This document shows positions 35,301 to 63,943 of a stretch of DNA of 64,000 bases, one piece after another. Within the stretch, counting starts at the first letter, position 1; the number at the start of each line of letters is the position of its first letter. Under the pieces are notes generated by a model that was given only the letters and a program-made list of their open reading frames with translations, was not told where the DNA came from and searched no databases. The position numbers were made by a program, and so were the translations under genes. Source of the DNA: Owenia fusiformis (taxonomy: Eukaryota; Annelida; Polychaeta; Sabellida; Oweniidae); assembly GCA_903813345.2 (NCBI GenBank), contig CAIIXF020000007.1, forward strand, positions 11,661,730 to 11,725,729, given 5' to 3'.

Positions 35301-37743
35301 TTTTATTTACGTAACCTACAATGAAAAGTGTAACTTGAATTTTTTTCCTATACCTCCAACTTTCCCAATTTTTCCTCCATTACAATAAGTCGAAAATTGA
35401 TGACATATTTGATAAATTTTTGAAAATCGTCTTCTTTCCCATGTAAACCAATTTGCGAAATGGTTCGGGGCAAATCAGATTTAAGAATATTTATTCGGTG
35501 AAAATATTCACCAAAAAATATTTTCATATTGATAATTGAAACCTTTTTGCAAGCTATGTGTTTAGTTTCCTTTGTCACAGTCACAGAGCTTCAAAGTCAT
35601 TTTTGAAAATAATTTACGCCTCCTAGTTTTATTTCAATAAGAGAGGTTTCTCAATATAATTTTGATTGCGTATAACTTTGTATTTTTTTTTTAGCTAGCA
35701 AATTCAATTGTCTACTTAACTTGTATGTTTGCAACAACTCAAATCTGTCATACGACTTGCCACAAACTATTCCCATTGGTTTAAATGCGAATGTTGATTA
35801 TTTCAAAATTTTACCAGATTCGTCATCAATTTACGAACAAGAGTTGTTTTTTCTTTACGGATAATGCAAATAGAATTCAAACATAAATAGGCTTTAACAC
35901 GAAATCCAATGGGGAAGTTAGATTTGCTAAACCTTTCGAGAGAGTGTAGGCTCAACGTAGGCAAATGAGGTACGACGGGATTTGGAACTTTGTTCCACAG
36001 TATATCGACCCCCCCCCCCCCCCCCGGTTGGGACCTCATATTGTAATTAAGTGGGTTCAACTTGCATTTTTATTTTGCAGATGGTACATAAACACGTGCA
36101 GACAAAGTGTAAGTGTCACGGCATGTCTGGTAGCTGCGAGCTGAAAACGTGTTGGAAAGCTGCCCCAGAGTTTAGGGGCATAGGCGAGTCACTCAAAGAA
36201 AAATATAATGCAGCTACACAGGTAGAGGTATGGCCCGATAGAGGGCAGCAGTGTATCATGCTTCACATTTGCATGCATTTTATGTTGGCTTTTTGGATTA
36301 TGGGTTATGGTATACTTGCTAATGTGTTTTTTGCTTTTGTGTCAATTGTTACTGATGCTTTTATAAATATACAGGATGGGCCAAAAAAACAATACCCAAG
36401 TTTATGAATGTCGTATGATATAACGTTAAGCCATGGCATGTATTGTATATCATTTTAATGATAAATCATTTCCTAACAGTATGACTTCATCTTATTGAAA
36501 AACCATTGTTTTCCTGTGGAGATAGAGGCTAAAATTGACACCAGGGGTGCAAAGAATTATTCACTGCAGATTTCCAAATTGTGGAAAATGGAGGGCAATT
36601 TGAACTTTGGCACCTTCAAAGGAGGTACATTTATACAAGTATAGTGCAAAATTAAGCAATAATACGTATATGTTTATAATTTATTATCAATTGTGTATTA
36701 CTCTTAAACAAATTTATGATGATTCAGTCAAGCATATTGGGTGCAGCTGTGACTGCAATATGAAGGGAAAAGGGAATTTTCATTTTTTTTGTTTTTGGTC
36801 ACCTACGGTACCTCTGGTGTCAATTTTAGTCTCTAACTCCACGAGAAAACAAAGGTTTTTAAATTGGATGGTGTCATTTTGTTAGGAAATGATTTATCCT
36901 TAAAATCATATATAAAACATGGCATGGTTTAACATATATTATATGAATCGTCCATCTTTTTACTCGGGTATTGGTTTTTTGGTCCACCCTGTAAAACTCT
37001 GTTAACTATAACGACTGTAACCGAATTCTGATAGGCCACGGTGGATTCTACCGTGGATTAACAGATTCGTGTTACGAATGCTGAAATAAGTTCTAGGGAG
37101 GGGTCGATTAATAGACAATAGACATCGAAAATTGGAGCACATAGAAGGGGCAGGGCCAGTGCATGATGGTGAAGCTTGATATTGTGTTGCCTTTCTACTT
37201 TTGCTTTTTTATTTCTTCTGTAGTTGTAAATAAGAGAATGAAATATTTACCATGGTGGAAATATATGATACAATCAGTAAGCGTGATCAATAAAAATGTG
37301 CGTACACTTTAATATCCTCATACTTGCAATATTAGTCTATCGTGTAATGGTAGTTTGTAATCATGTTACATTCTACATTAATCCAAGTAATATTGAGTTA
37401 TTCTTTTCATTTCCAGGTGGCAAACAGTAATTCGGTAGAGGGTAAACTAAGCTTGTTATATCCATCATTTAAAAAAGAACCATACGATACAGATTTGGTA
37501 TATTTTGAAAAATCTCCAAACTTCTGTGACAAAAACCACAAAGTGGATTCACCGGGAACTTCTGGACGATTATGCAACAAATCCAGTAACGGGATTGACA
37601 ATTGTGAAACGTTATGTTGTGGACGTGGATATAATACGTTACGTGTGGTACGTAATGAACGTTGCCATTGCAAGTTTCATTGGTGCTGTTACGTAATATG
37701 CCAAAAGTGTGTATACAATGAATGGGTGACGGTCTGCAAATAA
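29303..37743 (+). CDS. Wnt10: Wnt10 secreted signalling ligand, complete, 4 coding exons
   Basis: Wnt10 is a secreted Wnt ligand. Exons are 29,303-29,663, 33,145-33,413, 36,081-36,227 and 37,417-37,743, phases 1, 0 and 0, giving 367 residues. Exon 1 has a hydrophobic N-terminus, then [13 protein letters not shown] and [15 protein letters not shown], the Wnt10 signature, followed by [12 protein letters not shown]. Exon 2 carries [31 protein letters not shown] and LHNNKVGRI. Exon 3 carries [16 protein letters not shown], with Ser226 as the acylated serine. Exon 4 carries [20 protein letters not shown] and the terminal cysteine cluster [11 protein letters not shown]...VCK. A possible poly(A) signal, AATAAA, lies at 38,160-38,165, about 420 bases past the stop. 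The start is less certain than the rest: a good acceptor at 29,391 (TTTATTTCCAG) could instead receive an unseen signal-peptide exon. NSF lies downstream, tail-to-tail. Confidence 0.94.
29724..29748 (-). repeat. Stray copy of the GGAGGGGAGTG / TTTGGCAAC repeat word in Wnt10 intron 1
   Basis: CTCCCCTCCATAAGTTTGGC then AACC is the complement of the unit repeated at 728-985. No array accompanies it here. Confidence 0.6.
31840..32110. repeat. Probable dispersed repeat with C/G-rich core in Wnt10 intron 1
   Basis: The stretch is less AT-rich than its surroundings. It contains GAAGCGAGTCCCAAAAAGGG, GGGGTACGGGGTTCATCCCC and CGCATCCCCCCGCTCTGACT, wording typical of invertebrate mobile-element tails. 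Ends were not found. Confidence 0.35.
32998..33060 (+). repeat. (AAAC/AAAT)n microsatellite
   Basis: Runs of AACAAACAAACAAATAAATA end about 85 bp before Wnt10 exon 2. Confidence 0.9.
34386..34450 (+). mobile_element. Single end of the GTCACATTTGCTCC MITE family
   Basis: GTCACATTTGCTCCAATTC, then GCGCCCGACC and TGTTCAAAACTGAA, follow the right arm of the element at 56,192 when that arm is reversed. No matching second arm was found, so this copy is partial. It sits about 80 bp from the tRNA-Ile gene. Confidence 0.5.
34532..34641 (-). tRNA. tRNA-Ile-TAT: tRNA-Ile (anticodon UAU) with a 36-nt intron
   Basis: The 5' half begins GCTCCCGTGGCGCAATCGG with a D-arm and A box. The anticodon loop reads CTTATA, giving anticodon TAT. 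The canonical intron after base 37 is about 36 nt. The 3' half pairs the anticodon stem (CCGTA with TGCGG), has the T arm GCGAGTTCGAGCCTCGC (B box) and closes the acceptor stem GCTCCCG with CGGGAGC plus discriminator A. A TTTT run follows within a few bases on the minus strand, suiting Pol III termination. tRNA-Ile(UAU) carries an intron in most animals. It lies antisense in the second intron of Wnt10 (33,414-36,080). Confidence 0.95.
35999..36028 (+). repeat. Poly-C run before Wnt10 exon 3
   Basis: A run of about 17 C lies some 60 bp upstream of the exon 3 acceptor. Similar C or G runs occur at 18,128 and 30,885. Confidence 0.9.
36372..36991. mobile_element. Tc1/mariner-type foldback MITE (TA target), 620 bp, in Wnt10 intron 3
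   Basis: The ends CAGGATGGGCCAAAAAAAC and its near-complement ending GGTCCACCCTG are flanked by TA on both sides. Inverted similarity runs about 200 bp inward (for example CATGGCATG and AAATGATTTATC in both arms). The left end is only 144 bp downstream of the Wnt10 exon 3 donor. It resembles the element at 18,425 in its terminal bases but not in its body. Confidence 0.75.
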
Positions 37744-39910
37744 TGCCTGGAAGGATAAAATCGATGATGACGTAATCTATGTGTTGTCATTTGAACGTTG
37801 TATAGCGTAAAATAACGTCGAATCAGCGTCAGTTCAATAGAAGATGTACGTTTTTACGTCAAATGGGCAACATTGCCGTCAATTGACTTATGGTATTAGC
37901 AACGTCAATTACAAACGTCTTTCTACGAAACAGTTAACGTGATAGACTGTTGTGAGCTGGCAAGCTATTTTTTGATGCGTTGAACGATGCAAGGAACTTT
38001 TATACTTATGTTCAGTTGTAGTTGAAGACTGGATTCACGGATATTTCAAGAGAAAATATGACTCGAAGTGTAATGCATAAACAGACAGTGCCATCTTTGA
38101 TAGTGACAATGTTGTGTGATCACTATTGCAGCACGAAAGTGAATAATCATAATGATGATAATAAAGCTAAGGAAAAAGCACTTGTTGCTACTTAATAATT
38201 AGAAAGACGATACGCTAAAAATGCGATCGCGTAAAACTGAATTTGCGACTGCATTTTGTTCGGGTCTTACTTTCACCCTTGAATAACAACGTGAATATAG
38301 TGATTCATGGAGCGTTTACGTGAATGACGTCACAAGAACGGAACATTCGACGTCATGTATATCATTGCATGCTTAGTGAGTTGTACACAATGTAAATTAT
38401 GTAAAAAGATGTGCTTCAGTTTATAGAAGTTACTTTATAAAAACGTGTACAGTTTTGTATGTAAAATAATTTTTACTGACGATCTGTTTTAATGTTTAAG
38501 TTGCAGCAAAGAGTTAAATGTAAAGAGTCTGAAGAACAACTTCATAAAAAGTGCTTAATGAGAAAGAATTGATGATTTCTAAATTCAAGACGATAAAGAA
38601 ACAATAAGTTGCACCAAGACATAGGTGTCTAAAATATGTTTAAACCCACTTTATAAATCATTTTTACTGAGTAGGTCCATGTGTTACAAATCATAGATGT
38701 CTGTAGTCAGTTATTGAGGTAAAATAAACCCTAATAGGCGATTGAAGGCAGACTCGCCATCGTCAGTTTACGATTTATAATCGTAGTCTATGCATCCTGG
38801 TTGAATGGAGATCATTTTGAAATGCAGTTTGTCACTGTCCGATCAGATAATGTCAACATGATTTAGTTAACAAGATCCATGAACCAAATATAGTTTGAAG
38901 AGATCATTCAATTAATTAATTAATTAATTATTGATCCGTGAACGTTAAAATGTGTCAGCCATGCATTGCAAAGCTATTGGTAAAGTAAGTTAGAAATCAC
39001 TGATTTTAGAGTAACAACTTCCAATAAACTTTTTGTTTATTAACTGACATGAGAGAGCGTGTCATGTCATATTGATGTCAATTCATGTGATACTAAAATG
39101 ACACCAAGATAAATCTGTAATTCATAAACAATTCAAGGCTGACTTCCTGCCAGGCACTGCCTGTGGTGGGTTATTCAAAAGGTTTTAAGAAAATCTACTT
39201 TAATTTTCAGTGTAACATTTTATATCTTTATACCCTGCGTGCAGAGTCTAGTTAAATTAGACGAAGCTCTCTTTTAAGAAGTGAAGTCAAACGAATACAA
39301 AGGGTAATATCTTTATGTTTCACAATTACATATAAGGAATTTATATAATTTGCACTTAAATCAAATCAACTTTATTTTACTTTTGAAATTAAAATAGTAC
39401 TTTTCTATCAATGAAATCTAAACATGGTAGATTTTATTCATTCATTCATAAAATATTTTTATAAGTTTTGACATTACCCATTGCATTCGTTCGACTTCGC
39501 TTCTTAAAAGAGTGCTTCGCCTTCACTCGATGGTAGTTTATAACTAAGCTGTGTGCTCAGGGTATTTTGACATGTCTCTCAAAATTAAATTATTCCAGTG
39601 GATTTCCTGATTTTCATAGCTTTCAATCAACATAAGTGTCAAGTATTGTTGGCAGATAACCAATAGGTATCACTTACCCATGATAAATACGACTAATGAC
39701 AGACTGGATGACAGAATCCTATATGCGTGATAAATTACTGAAAACAACATAAGAATCCATACCAACTTGTTTTAATTGTTGGGTTAATTGTTAGCATTTC
39801 AAAGCATTACAATCGTTTCTGATCACCAAAAGCATCAGTATTCTAAAGAAAGCAATACAATATACCTATTAAAATAACTGCATATGTTTCTGGTCTAAGA
39901 CAATGTATAT
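37744..39910. other. Wnt10 3' UTR and flank
   Basis: AATAAA occurs at 38,160-38,165 and again at about 38,723. Beyond these the sequence is AT-rich without recognised features up to the foldback element. Confidence 0.5.
38908..38934 (+). repeat. (ATTA)n microsatellite
   Basis: Six or so ATTA units lie in the region downstream of Wnt10. Confidence 0.9.
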
Positions 39911-40559
39911 TACTCTAAGAGCGAGGAGGAAAATTCTTAATAAATGGAGTATAGTTGGTTTGGCAGCATTTTCAGTTAGAGGGAAGTCTTGGATGAAAAT
40001 TCTACCTAGGTGATAGCTTCACAGAGTGGTACATAATTCTTTTTTTTCAGGGGTTAGCCCCCCACCCCCCAAAAACACCCCACCCCCGGAAAATAATTTT
40101 TTCATTCTTAATAATTTTAGATATCTTGATGTTTGTAAGTTTCATACATAGACATTATATATATGAATCATTTGCAAAATAAATAATGCCAATCACTCCT
40201 ACAGAATTTGGAAAATACTACAAAGTATGTACCCCAGGGGGCAAATTCGTGACCCATTTTCTTACTATTTAGAGCCTCACTTTTCAATCAGACACTGGAA
40301 GACATTGAAAAATTTCATGTGAAGTGCCCAGTAGCAGGGCTATAAGCCCTGAAAGGTTCAAGCTAATTGAATCAGTAGGAGCCGAGAAAAAAGTTGTTGA
40401 TTTTTTGAAAAATTTGACATTTTTGAGAGGGGTGATTTTGTGTATGACTATAGCTGATGGCTATGGTTTCCAGATCTATCCCTCTTTGATGATAAATATG
40501 GTTTAGAAGTATGGAACTAAGATGTAAAAAATAATTAAAATGGGTTTTAAGGAAGTTTT

Positions 40560-43330
40560 ATGTTTTAAACAAGTTCAAAATTCGAAGAATTGTACAATAT
40601 CAGGTCTGAATTTACACATTTTAGGTAAGACCTTGGATGAGCCTTAGATTTTTTACATCTGTCCCCCTTTGATGATATTTATGGTTTTGTAGTATGAAAC
40701 TAAGATGTACAAAATAATTTAGATGGTTTTTAAGAAGGTTTAAGAATTTTAACAAGTTCAAAATTTGAAGAATTGTACAATATCAGGTCTGAATTTATGA
40801 ATTTCAGGTAAGACCTTGGATGAGCCTTATATTTTTTACATTTGTCCCTCTTGGATGATATGTATGGTTTTGTAGTGTGAAACTAATTAGTAAAAAATAA
40901 TTAAGATTGATTTGAAGAAAGTTTAAGGATTTTAAATGAGTCCAAAATTTGAAGAATTGTACAATATCAGGTCTGAATTTATGAATTTCAGGTATGACCT
41001 TGGATGACCCTTATGTCTTTTAAATCCTTCCCTCTTTGATGGTATTTATGGTTTTATAGTGTGGAACTAAGATGTAAAATATAATTTAGATGTATTCTAA
41101 GAAGGTTTAAGGATTTTTAACTAGTTCAAAATTTGAAGAATTGTACAATATCAGGTCTGAATTTACGAATTTCAGGTAAGACCTGGGATGGCTCTTATGT
41201 TTTTACATCTGTAACTCTTTGATGATATGTATTGTTTTGTAGTGTGGAACTAAGATGTAAAAATGGTTTAGATGGTTTTGAAGAGTGTTTAGGGATTTCA
41301 ATGAGTCCAAAATTTGAAGAATTGTACAATATCAGGTCTGAATTCTCGAATTTCAGGTATGACCTTGGACGACCCTTTTGTTTTTTACATCTGTTCCTCT
41401 TTGATGATATTTATGGTTTTATAGTGTGAAACTAAGATGTAAAATATAATTTAGATGAATTTTAAGAGATTTGAGGATTTTAACAAGTTCCAAATTTGAA
41501 AGAATTGTACAATATCAGGTCTGAATTTACGAATTTCAGGTAAGACCTTGGATGGCTCTTATGTTTTACATTTGTCACTCTTTGATGATGTATTGTTTTG
41601 TAAAGTTGAACTAAGATGTTAAAAATGATTAAGATGGTTTTGAAGAGTGTTTAGGGATTTTTGAGTCCAAAATTTAAAGAATTATACAATATCAGGTCTG
41701 AAATTTCGAATTATAGGTATGACCTTGGACGACTCTTTTATTTTTTACATCTGTCCCTCTTTAATGACAGTTATAGTTTTATGGTATGGAACTAAGATGT
41801 AAAATATAGTTTAGCAGAATTTTTAGAAGGTTTAAGGATTCTAACAAGTTCAAAATTTGAAGAATTGTACAATATCAGGTCTGAATTTGCAAATTTTAAG
41901 TAAGATCTTGGATGAGCCTTATATTTTTTACACCTATCCCTCTTTGATGATATGTATGGTTTTGTAGTGTGGAACTAAGATGTAAAAAAATAATTTAGAT
42001 GCATTTTAAGAAGGTTTAAGGATTTTAATTTGAAGAATTGTTCAATATCAGGTCTGCAATGAATGAATTTCAAGTATAACCTTGGTTAGTCCATATGATT
42101 TTAACACCTATCCCCTTTTCATGATATATTTGGTTTAGTTGTGTGGGAATATGTATAACATAATTTACATAGATTTTAAAGAAGCTTAACATTTTAAACA
42201 AGTTCAAAATCTTGGCGTATTGTACAATATCAAATCTGAAATGAATTTTAAAATTTTTAAATGAATTTAAAGTATAACCTTGCTTGGCCCTTATATTTTT
42301 TACATCTATCCTTTTTTGATGATATATATGATTTAGTAGTGTAGAGCTAATATATAAAACATAATCAAGATGGGTTTTAAAGAAAGTTAAGGTTTTAAAT
42401 AAGTTCAAATTTTCACAAATTGTACAATATCAGAGCTGATATTAATGAATTTTAGGTATTATGTTTTTTACATCTATCCCTTTTTGATGTCATATATGCT
42501 TTAGTAGTGTTGAACTAAGATGTAAAACAAAATTTAGACAGGTTTTAAAGAAGTTAAAGGTTTTAAACAAGTTCAAATTTTCACAAATTGTACAATATCA
42601 GAGCTGATATTAATGAATTTTAGGTATTATGTTTTTTACATCTATCCCTTTTTGATGTCATATATGCTTTAGTAGTGTTGAACTAAGATGTAAAACAAAA
42701 TTTAGACAGGTTTTAAAGAAGTTTAAGGTTTTAAATAAGTTCAAATTTTCACAAATTGTACAATATCAGAGCTGATATTAATGAATTTTAGGTATTATGT
42801 TTTTTACATCTATCCCTTTTTGATGTCATATATGCTTTAGTAGTGTTGAACTAAGATGTAAAACAAAATTTAGACAGGTTTTAAAGAAGTTTAAGGTTTT
42901 AAACAAGTTCAAATTTTGACGAATTGTACAATATCAGAACTGATATTAATGAATATTGGGTATTTAGGTGAGCCTTATGTTTTTTACATCTATCCCCTTT
43001 TGATGACATATATGCTTTATTAGTGTTGAGCTAAGATGTTAAACAAAATTTAGACAGGTTTTAAAGAAGCTTAAGGTTTAAACAATATAAAAAATTGAAG
43101 AATGATAACAAATATGGTTTTGTAGTATGAAACTAAGATGTAAAACATAATTTAGATGAGTTTTAAGGAGGTTTAGGGTTTTAAACCTGTTCAAAACTTG
43201 ACAAATTGTACAATATCATATCTTCTGACATTAACGAATTTCAGGTATGTATCTCTCTATGATGATATATATGGTTTAGTAGTATGGAACTTAGATGTAA
43301 AACATAATTTAAATGGGTTTTAAGGAAGTT
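40560..43330 (+). repeat. Tandem array of about 183-bp units, left arm of the foldback
   Basis: About fifteen units follow each other head to tail. Each holds a conserved core (AATTGTACAATATCAGGTCTG), a segment TTTTTACATCTGTCCCTCTTTGATGA split across the unit, and a link with AACTAAGATGTAAAA. Units near 42,420-42,900 are almost identical to one another, so that part was amplified recently, while outer units differ more. Confidence 0.85.
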
Positions 43331-43809
43331 TAAAGGCAGAATCAGATCTATGGGTGTGACAAAATTACAAGCAACATGTACAATTCATGTACCAATCTAT
43401 TCCTTACAATCTCAAATACAATATCTCCAAAAAGATTCATGATGTGTTAAAAATTGATGAAGTAATAATGGATTCAAAAAGCAAAAATTAAATTCTCCCA
43501 AAATAATAAGAATGGTTACCATTCTTATAGAAAAATAATACATTATTGTAGAAATCTTTAATTTTCCTGAAATTAAGTGTGCACTTTGGGGATTATTAGC
43601 AAATAGACATGAAAAGGAATGACATAAGCCAGAAATATTCAAAAAGGTCCATGTGCAGTATGGCAAGTGATTTTAGATGGTCATATATTTCACCATGAGT
43701 ACTTTCTGGGCATAAATACAGTGGTTTTTATTAAAAAAATATATATTTTCTTTCAAGTGAAGTCCCCATGAAAAATTATAAATTGGGACCCCATGTCAAC
43801 AATTTTTTC

Positions 43810-44900
43810 TAAATGTTTAGAGCCAACCAAGGTTATACTTGAAATGTAGTGTTAATTGCCGAATTAATATTGTACAATGCGCCAAGATTTTGAACATGAT
43901 CACTGAACCTTCTTAAAATCCATCTTAATTGTTTTTTACATCTTTTTTACATCTTAGTTCTACACTACAAAACCATACATATCTTCAAAGAGGGACAAAT
44001 GTAAACAATATATGGCTCACCAAAGGTCTTACCTGAAATTCGTAAATTCAGACTGGATATTATACAATTTTTCAAATTTTGAACATGTGAAAATCCTTAA
44101 ACCTTCTTAAAATCCATCTTTATTGTTTTTTTACATCTTAGTTCCACACTACAATACCATACATATCATCAAAGAGGGACAGATGTAAACAATATATGGC
44201 TCATCAAAGGTCTTACCTGAAATTCGTAAATTCAGACCGGATATTATACAATTTTTCAAATTTTGAACTTGTTAAAATCCTTAAACATTCTTAAAATTCA
44301 TCTAAATTATTTTTTACATTTTAGTTTGTTACTTTAAAAGCATAAATATCATTAAAGAGGGACAGATATAAAAACATAAGGGTCATCCAAGGTCATACCT
44401 TAAATTCATAAATTCAGACCTGATATTGTACAATTTTTCAAATTTTGGACTCATTAAATTCCTTAAACCTTCTTCAACACCATCTAGGTTATTTCTTACA
44501 TATTAGTTTCACACTACAAAACCATACATATCATCAAAGAGGGACAGATGTGAAAAATATATGGCTCACCAAAGGTCTTTCCTGAAATTCGTAAATTCAG
44601 ACCTGATATTGTACAATTCTTCAAATTTTGAACTTGTTAAAATCTTTAAACCTTCTTAAAAACCATCTAAATTATTTTGTACATCTTAGTTCCACACTAC
44701 AAAGCCATAAATATCATCAAAGGGGGACAGATGTAAAAAATCTAAGGCTCATCCAAGGTCTTACCTAAAATTTGTAAATTCAGACCTGATATTGTACAAT
44801 TCTTCGAATTTTGAACTTGTTTATACATTAAACTTCCTTAAAACCCATTTTAATTATTTTTTACATCTTAGTTCCATACTTCAAAACCATATTTATCATC
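43810..44900 (-). repeat. Inverted tandem array of the same 183-bp unit, right arm
   Basis: About six copies of the same unit lie in reverse orientation, each recognised by CAGACCTGATATTGTACAAT. The unit count is lower than in the left arm, so the foldback is asymmetric in its interior though nearly perfect at its ends. Confidence 0.85.
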
Positions 44901-46575
44901 AAAGAGGGATAGATCTGGAAACCATAGGCATCAGCTATAGTCATACACAAAATCACCCCTCTCAAAAATGTCAAATTTTTCAAAAAATCAACAATTTTTT
45001 TCTCGGCTCCTACTAATTCAATTAGTTTAAACCTTTCAGGGCTTATAGCCTGCTACTGGGCACTTCACATGAAATTTTTCAATGTCTTCCAGTGTCTGAT
45101 TGAAAAGTGAGGCTCTAAATAGTAAGAAAATGGGTCACGAATTTGCCCCCTGGGGTACATACTTTGTAGTATTTTCCAAATTCTGTTGGAGTGATTGGCA
45201 TTATTTATTTTGCAAATGATTCATATATATAATGTCTATGTATGTAACTTACAAACATCAAGATATCTAAAATTATTAAGAATGAAAAAATTATTTTCCG
45301 GGGGTGGGGTGTTTTTGGGGGGTGGGGGGCTAACCCCTGAAAAAAAAGAATTATGTACCACTCTGTGAAGCTATCACCTAGGTAGAATTTTCATCCAAGA
45401 CTTCCCTCTAACTGAAAATGCTGCCAAACCAACTATACTCCATTTATTAAGAATTTTCCTCCTCGCTCTTAGAGTATATGTTGCTTACCAAATGCATTGT
45501 TTCAGAGAAATTGGAAGTGTATAACATAACATGATGTGAATCCATGTATTAGCTGAATCTCATAATTGCCGTACAATACAAGCAAACATTATAGGGCGAG
45601 GAGACACAGGAATGATCAAATTGATGTTTTAGATTGATTAGACATTGATCCAATATATGAAGACGACATTGTTGAGAGTCATCTGTCAGACTATAATACA
45701 ATTACAAACAAGCTCCATGGAGCATACCCTGGCTTAAAGGAGCTTGTTTCCGTGTTTTTGATACATGGAGCATATTTTACTTCACTGTTTATAGACCTAC
45801 AAATGTACTATCTATTGTATATAATGTAAAATAAATTCATATTGCCAAAATCACAAACAATATTGTTTTGCATATTCATATCTTTTATTTGCTACATAGA
45901 GACATCATATAAATATTTTCTAGTTTATAATTCTATTTACAGTTTTACAGTATTCTACAAACAAATACTATTCCACATGATTGATTTAAGTCCACTAGTT
46001 TAAAATAAATTGCGTTTATTTCAATGCATTTACGATGAAACACTTCAAAGAAATTGGGAAGAGATGATTTGATCAGAAAGAAGTATTTGATTGCATGCAT
46101 TCTTTATAACATTTAGGATATGTGCATGATATTGTTGAAATATACATTACTTGGAATTACAGTAAAAGCACGATCACAGCATTTTTTTAGAATTGCCATC
46201 ATTGAAATCGTACCCACAATGTTTCTAGCATCAGAAAGTTAAATACAGCAACATGCCTCAAGTTGAGCACTCATCTTAGATGAACACTTTTCCATGGGTC
46301 TCGTTTTTATTTCTCCTATTGATTTGCATGTTAAATTCAGCTCTCGAAGATGAATACACCAAAGATTGAAGTCTTTCATGTATTTAACTTAAGGAGGTTA
46401 ACTGTATGCTACTTTTGGTTCATGGCATCATTTTGCTCTTTAAAAACAGCCTGAACTAAATCTATTACTGAAATGACAATATTGCACTCTGATTGGTTGG
46501 CTATGCAACCTATATATTGTTATTGAAATGTCAGATCAGGTTGAACAACAACCCTAAACATGTCAGTTTAAACTG

Positions 46576-46690
46576 CAGTCACATTTGCTTAACAAAATCG
46601 ATACAGAAAATCTAAATCGTATCTACGTATTTCTCTCGACTTTTGGGAAGCTATGGCCGCCGTAGGATTGCTGCATATCAAATGTGACTG
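46576..46690. mobile_element. Small inverted-repeat element with CAGTCACATTTG ends
   Basis: The ends CAGTCACATTTG and CAAATGTGACTG are exact inverted repeats about 115 bp apart. The first bases match the family at 56,192 but the interior differs. It lies in the probable 3' flank or 3' UTR of NSF. Confidence 0.45.
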
Positions 46691-46889
46691 TGGCATTAGT
46701 AACAATCTGAATGAGAACATGGAATTATTGCTCAATAAGTCCTGCTTTGGAATGCTTCATGTTATTCATGTATCGTAACGTTTCATAACAGATTCTACTT
46801 GGGAACAGTTTTAGTTACATTTATACTTATATACAACCAAAAATTACTGAGTGTAAATTATTTGACTTACTTTATAACTTGGATTTACA

Positions 46890-47060
46890 TTAGTGTCACT
46901 TTTCAATATATGACACTAGTTGACATCATGTGTCACTTTTCAGTATGTGACACTAGTTGACATCATGTGTCACTTGGCAAATTATGTGACTAGTTGAAAT
47001 CATGTGTCACTTGGCAAATTATGTGACTAGTTGAAATCATGTGTCACTAAGCATCATGTG
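46890..47060 (+). repeat. TGTCAC repeats downstream of the NSF stop
   Basis: About four diverged units of 37-42 bp carry CATCATGTGTCACTT and GTGAC(AC)TAGTTGA. They lie in the probable NSF 3' UTR, about 210-380 bases past the stop codon on the minus strand. Confidence 0.75.
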
Positions 47061-47272
47061 TCAGAAAACACAATTTGACAATAAGAATGGTGAAACAGTT
47101 GACATCAGGCATGAGTAACATGTAACAGAGTCTGATGTCAAGTAACATGACATCAATAATGTGACATCCCCAAAACATCAAAATAAGCTAAACATCATAT
47201 AAGAAGAGTTTATCATTATAATTACAAGACATCACAACATAATTTTCAAGATAATTTGCTACCACTATGACA

Positions 47273-63943
<16,671 letters not shown>

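Larger units (their letters stand above)
39911..45476. mobile_element. Giant foldback element: long inverted arms of about 183-bp tandem repeats
   Basis: The sequence from 39,911 (TACTCTAAGAGCGAGG) is the near-perfect reverse complement of that ending at 45,476, for at least 900 bp inward. The match includes a C-rich stretch near 40,060 mirrored by a G-rich one near 45,310. Inside the left arm, a repeat carrying TTGTACAATATCAGGTCTGA recurs about every 183 bp (near 40,594, 40,778, 40,962, 41,145, 41,327, 41,510, 41,687, 41,870, 42,043, 42,225 and on to about 43,330). The right arm (about 43,810-44,900) holds about six such units in inverse orientation. Between them lies a spacer, 43,340-43,800. 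No transposase frame was found, so it is non-autonomous. Flanking duplications are unclear (TATAT on the left, TATG on the right). It lies between the 3' ends of Wnt10 and NSF. Confidence 0.85.
45477..47272. other. Between the foldback and the NSF stop; probable NSF 3' UTR
   Basis: The TGTCAC repeats (46,890-47,060) and a small inverted-repeat element (46,576) lie here. On the minus strand AATAAA words end at 46,306, 46,015 and 45,884, any of which could end the NSF transcript. Confidence 0.45.

Noticed and set aside
36228-36407. Extension of the Wnt10 exon 3 frame to a stop at 36,405
   Set aside because: It reads past a good donor and into the MITE; the phase-0 join to exon 4 restores a normal Wnt10 protein.
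42070-45016. ORFs of 74-112 codons inside the foldback element
   Set aside because: They follow the 183-bp repeat, differ between units and show no transposase or other domain.
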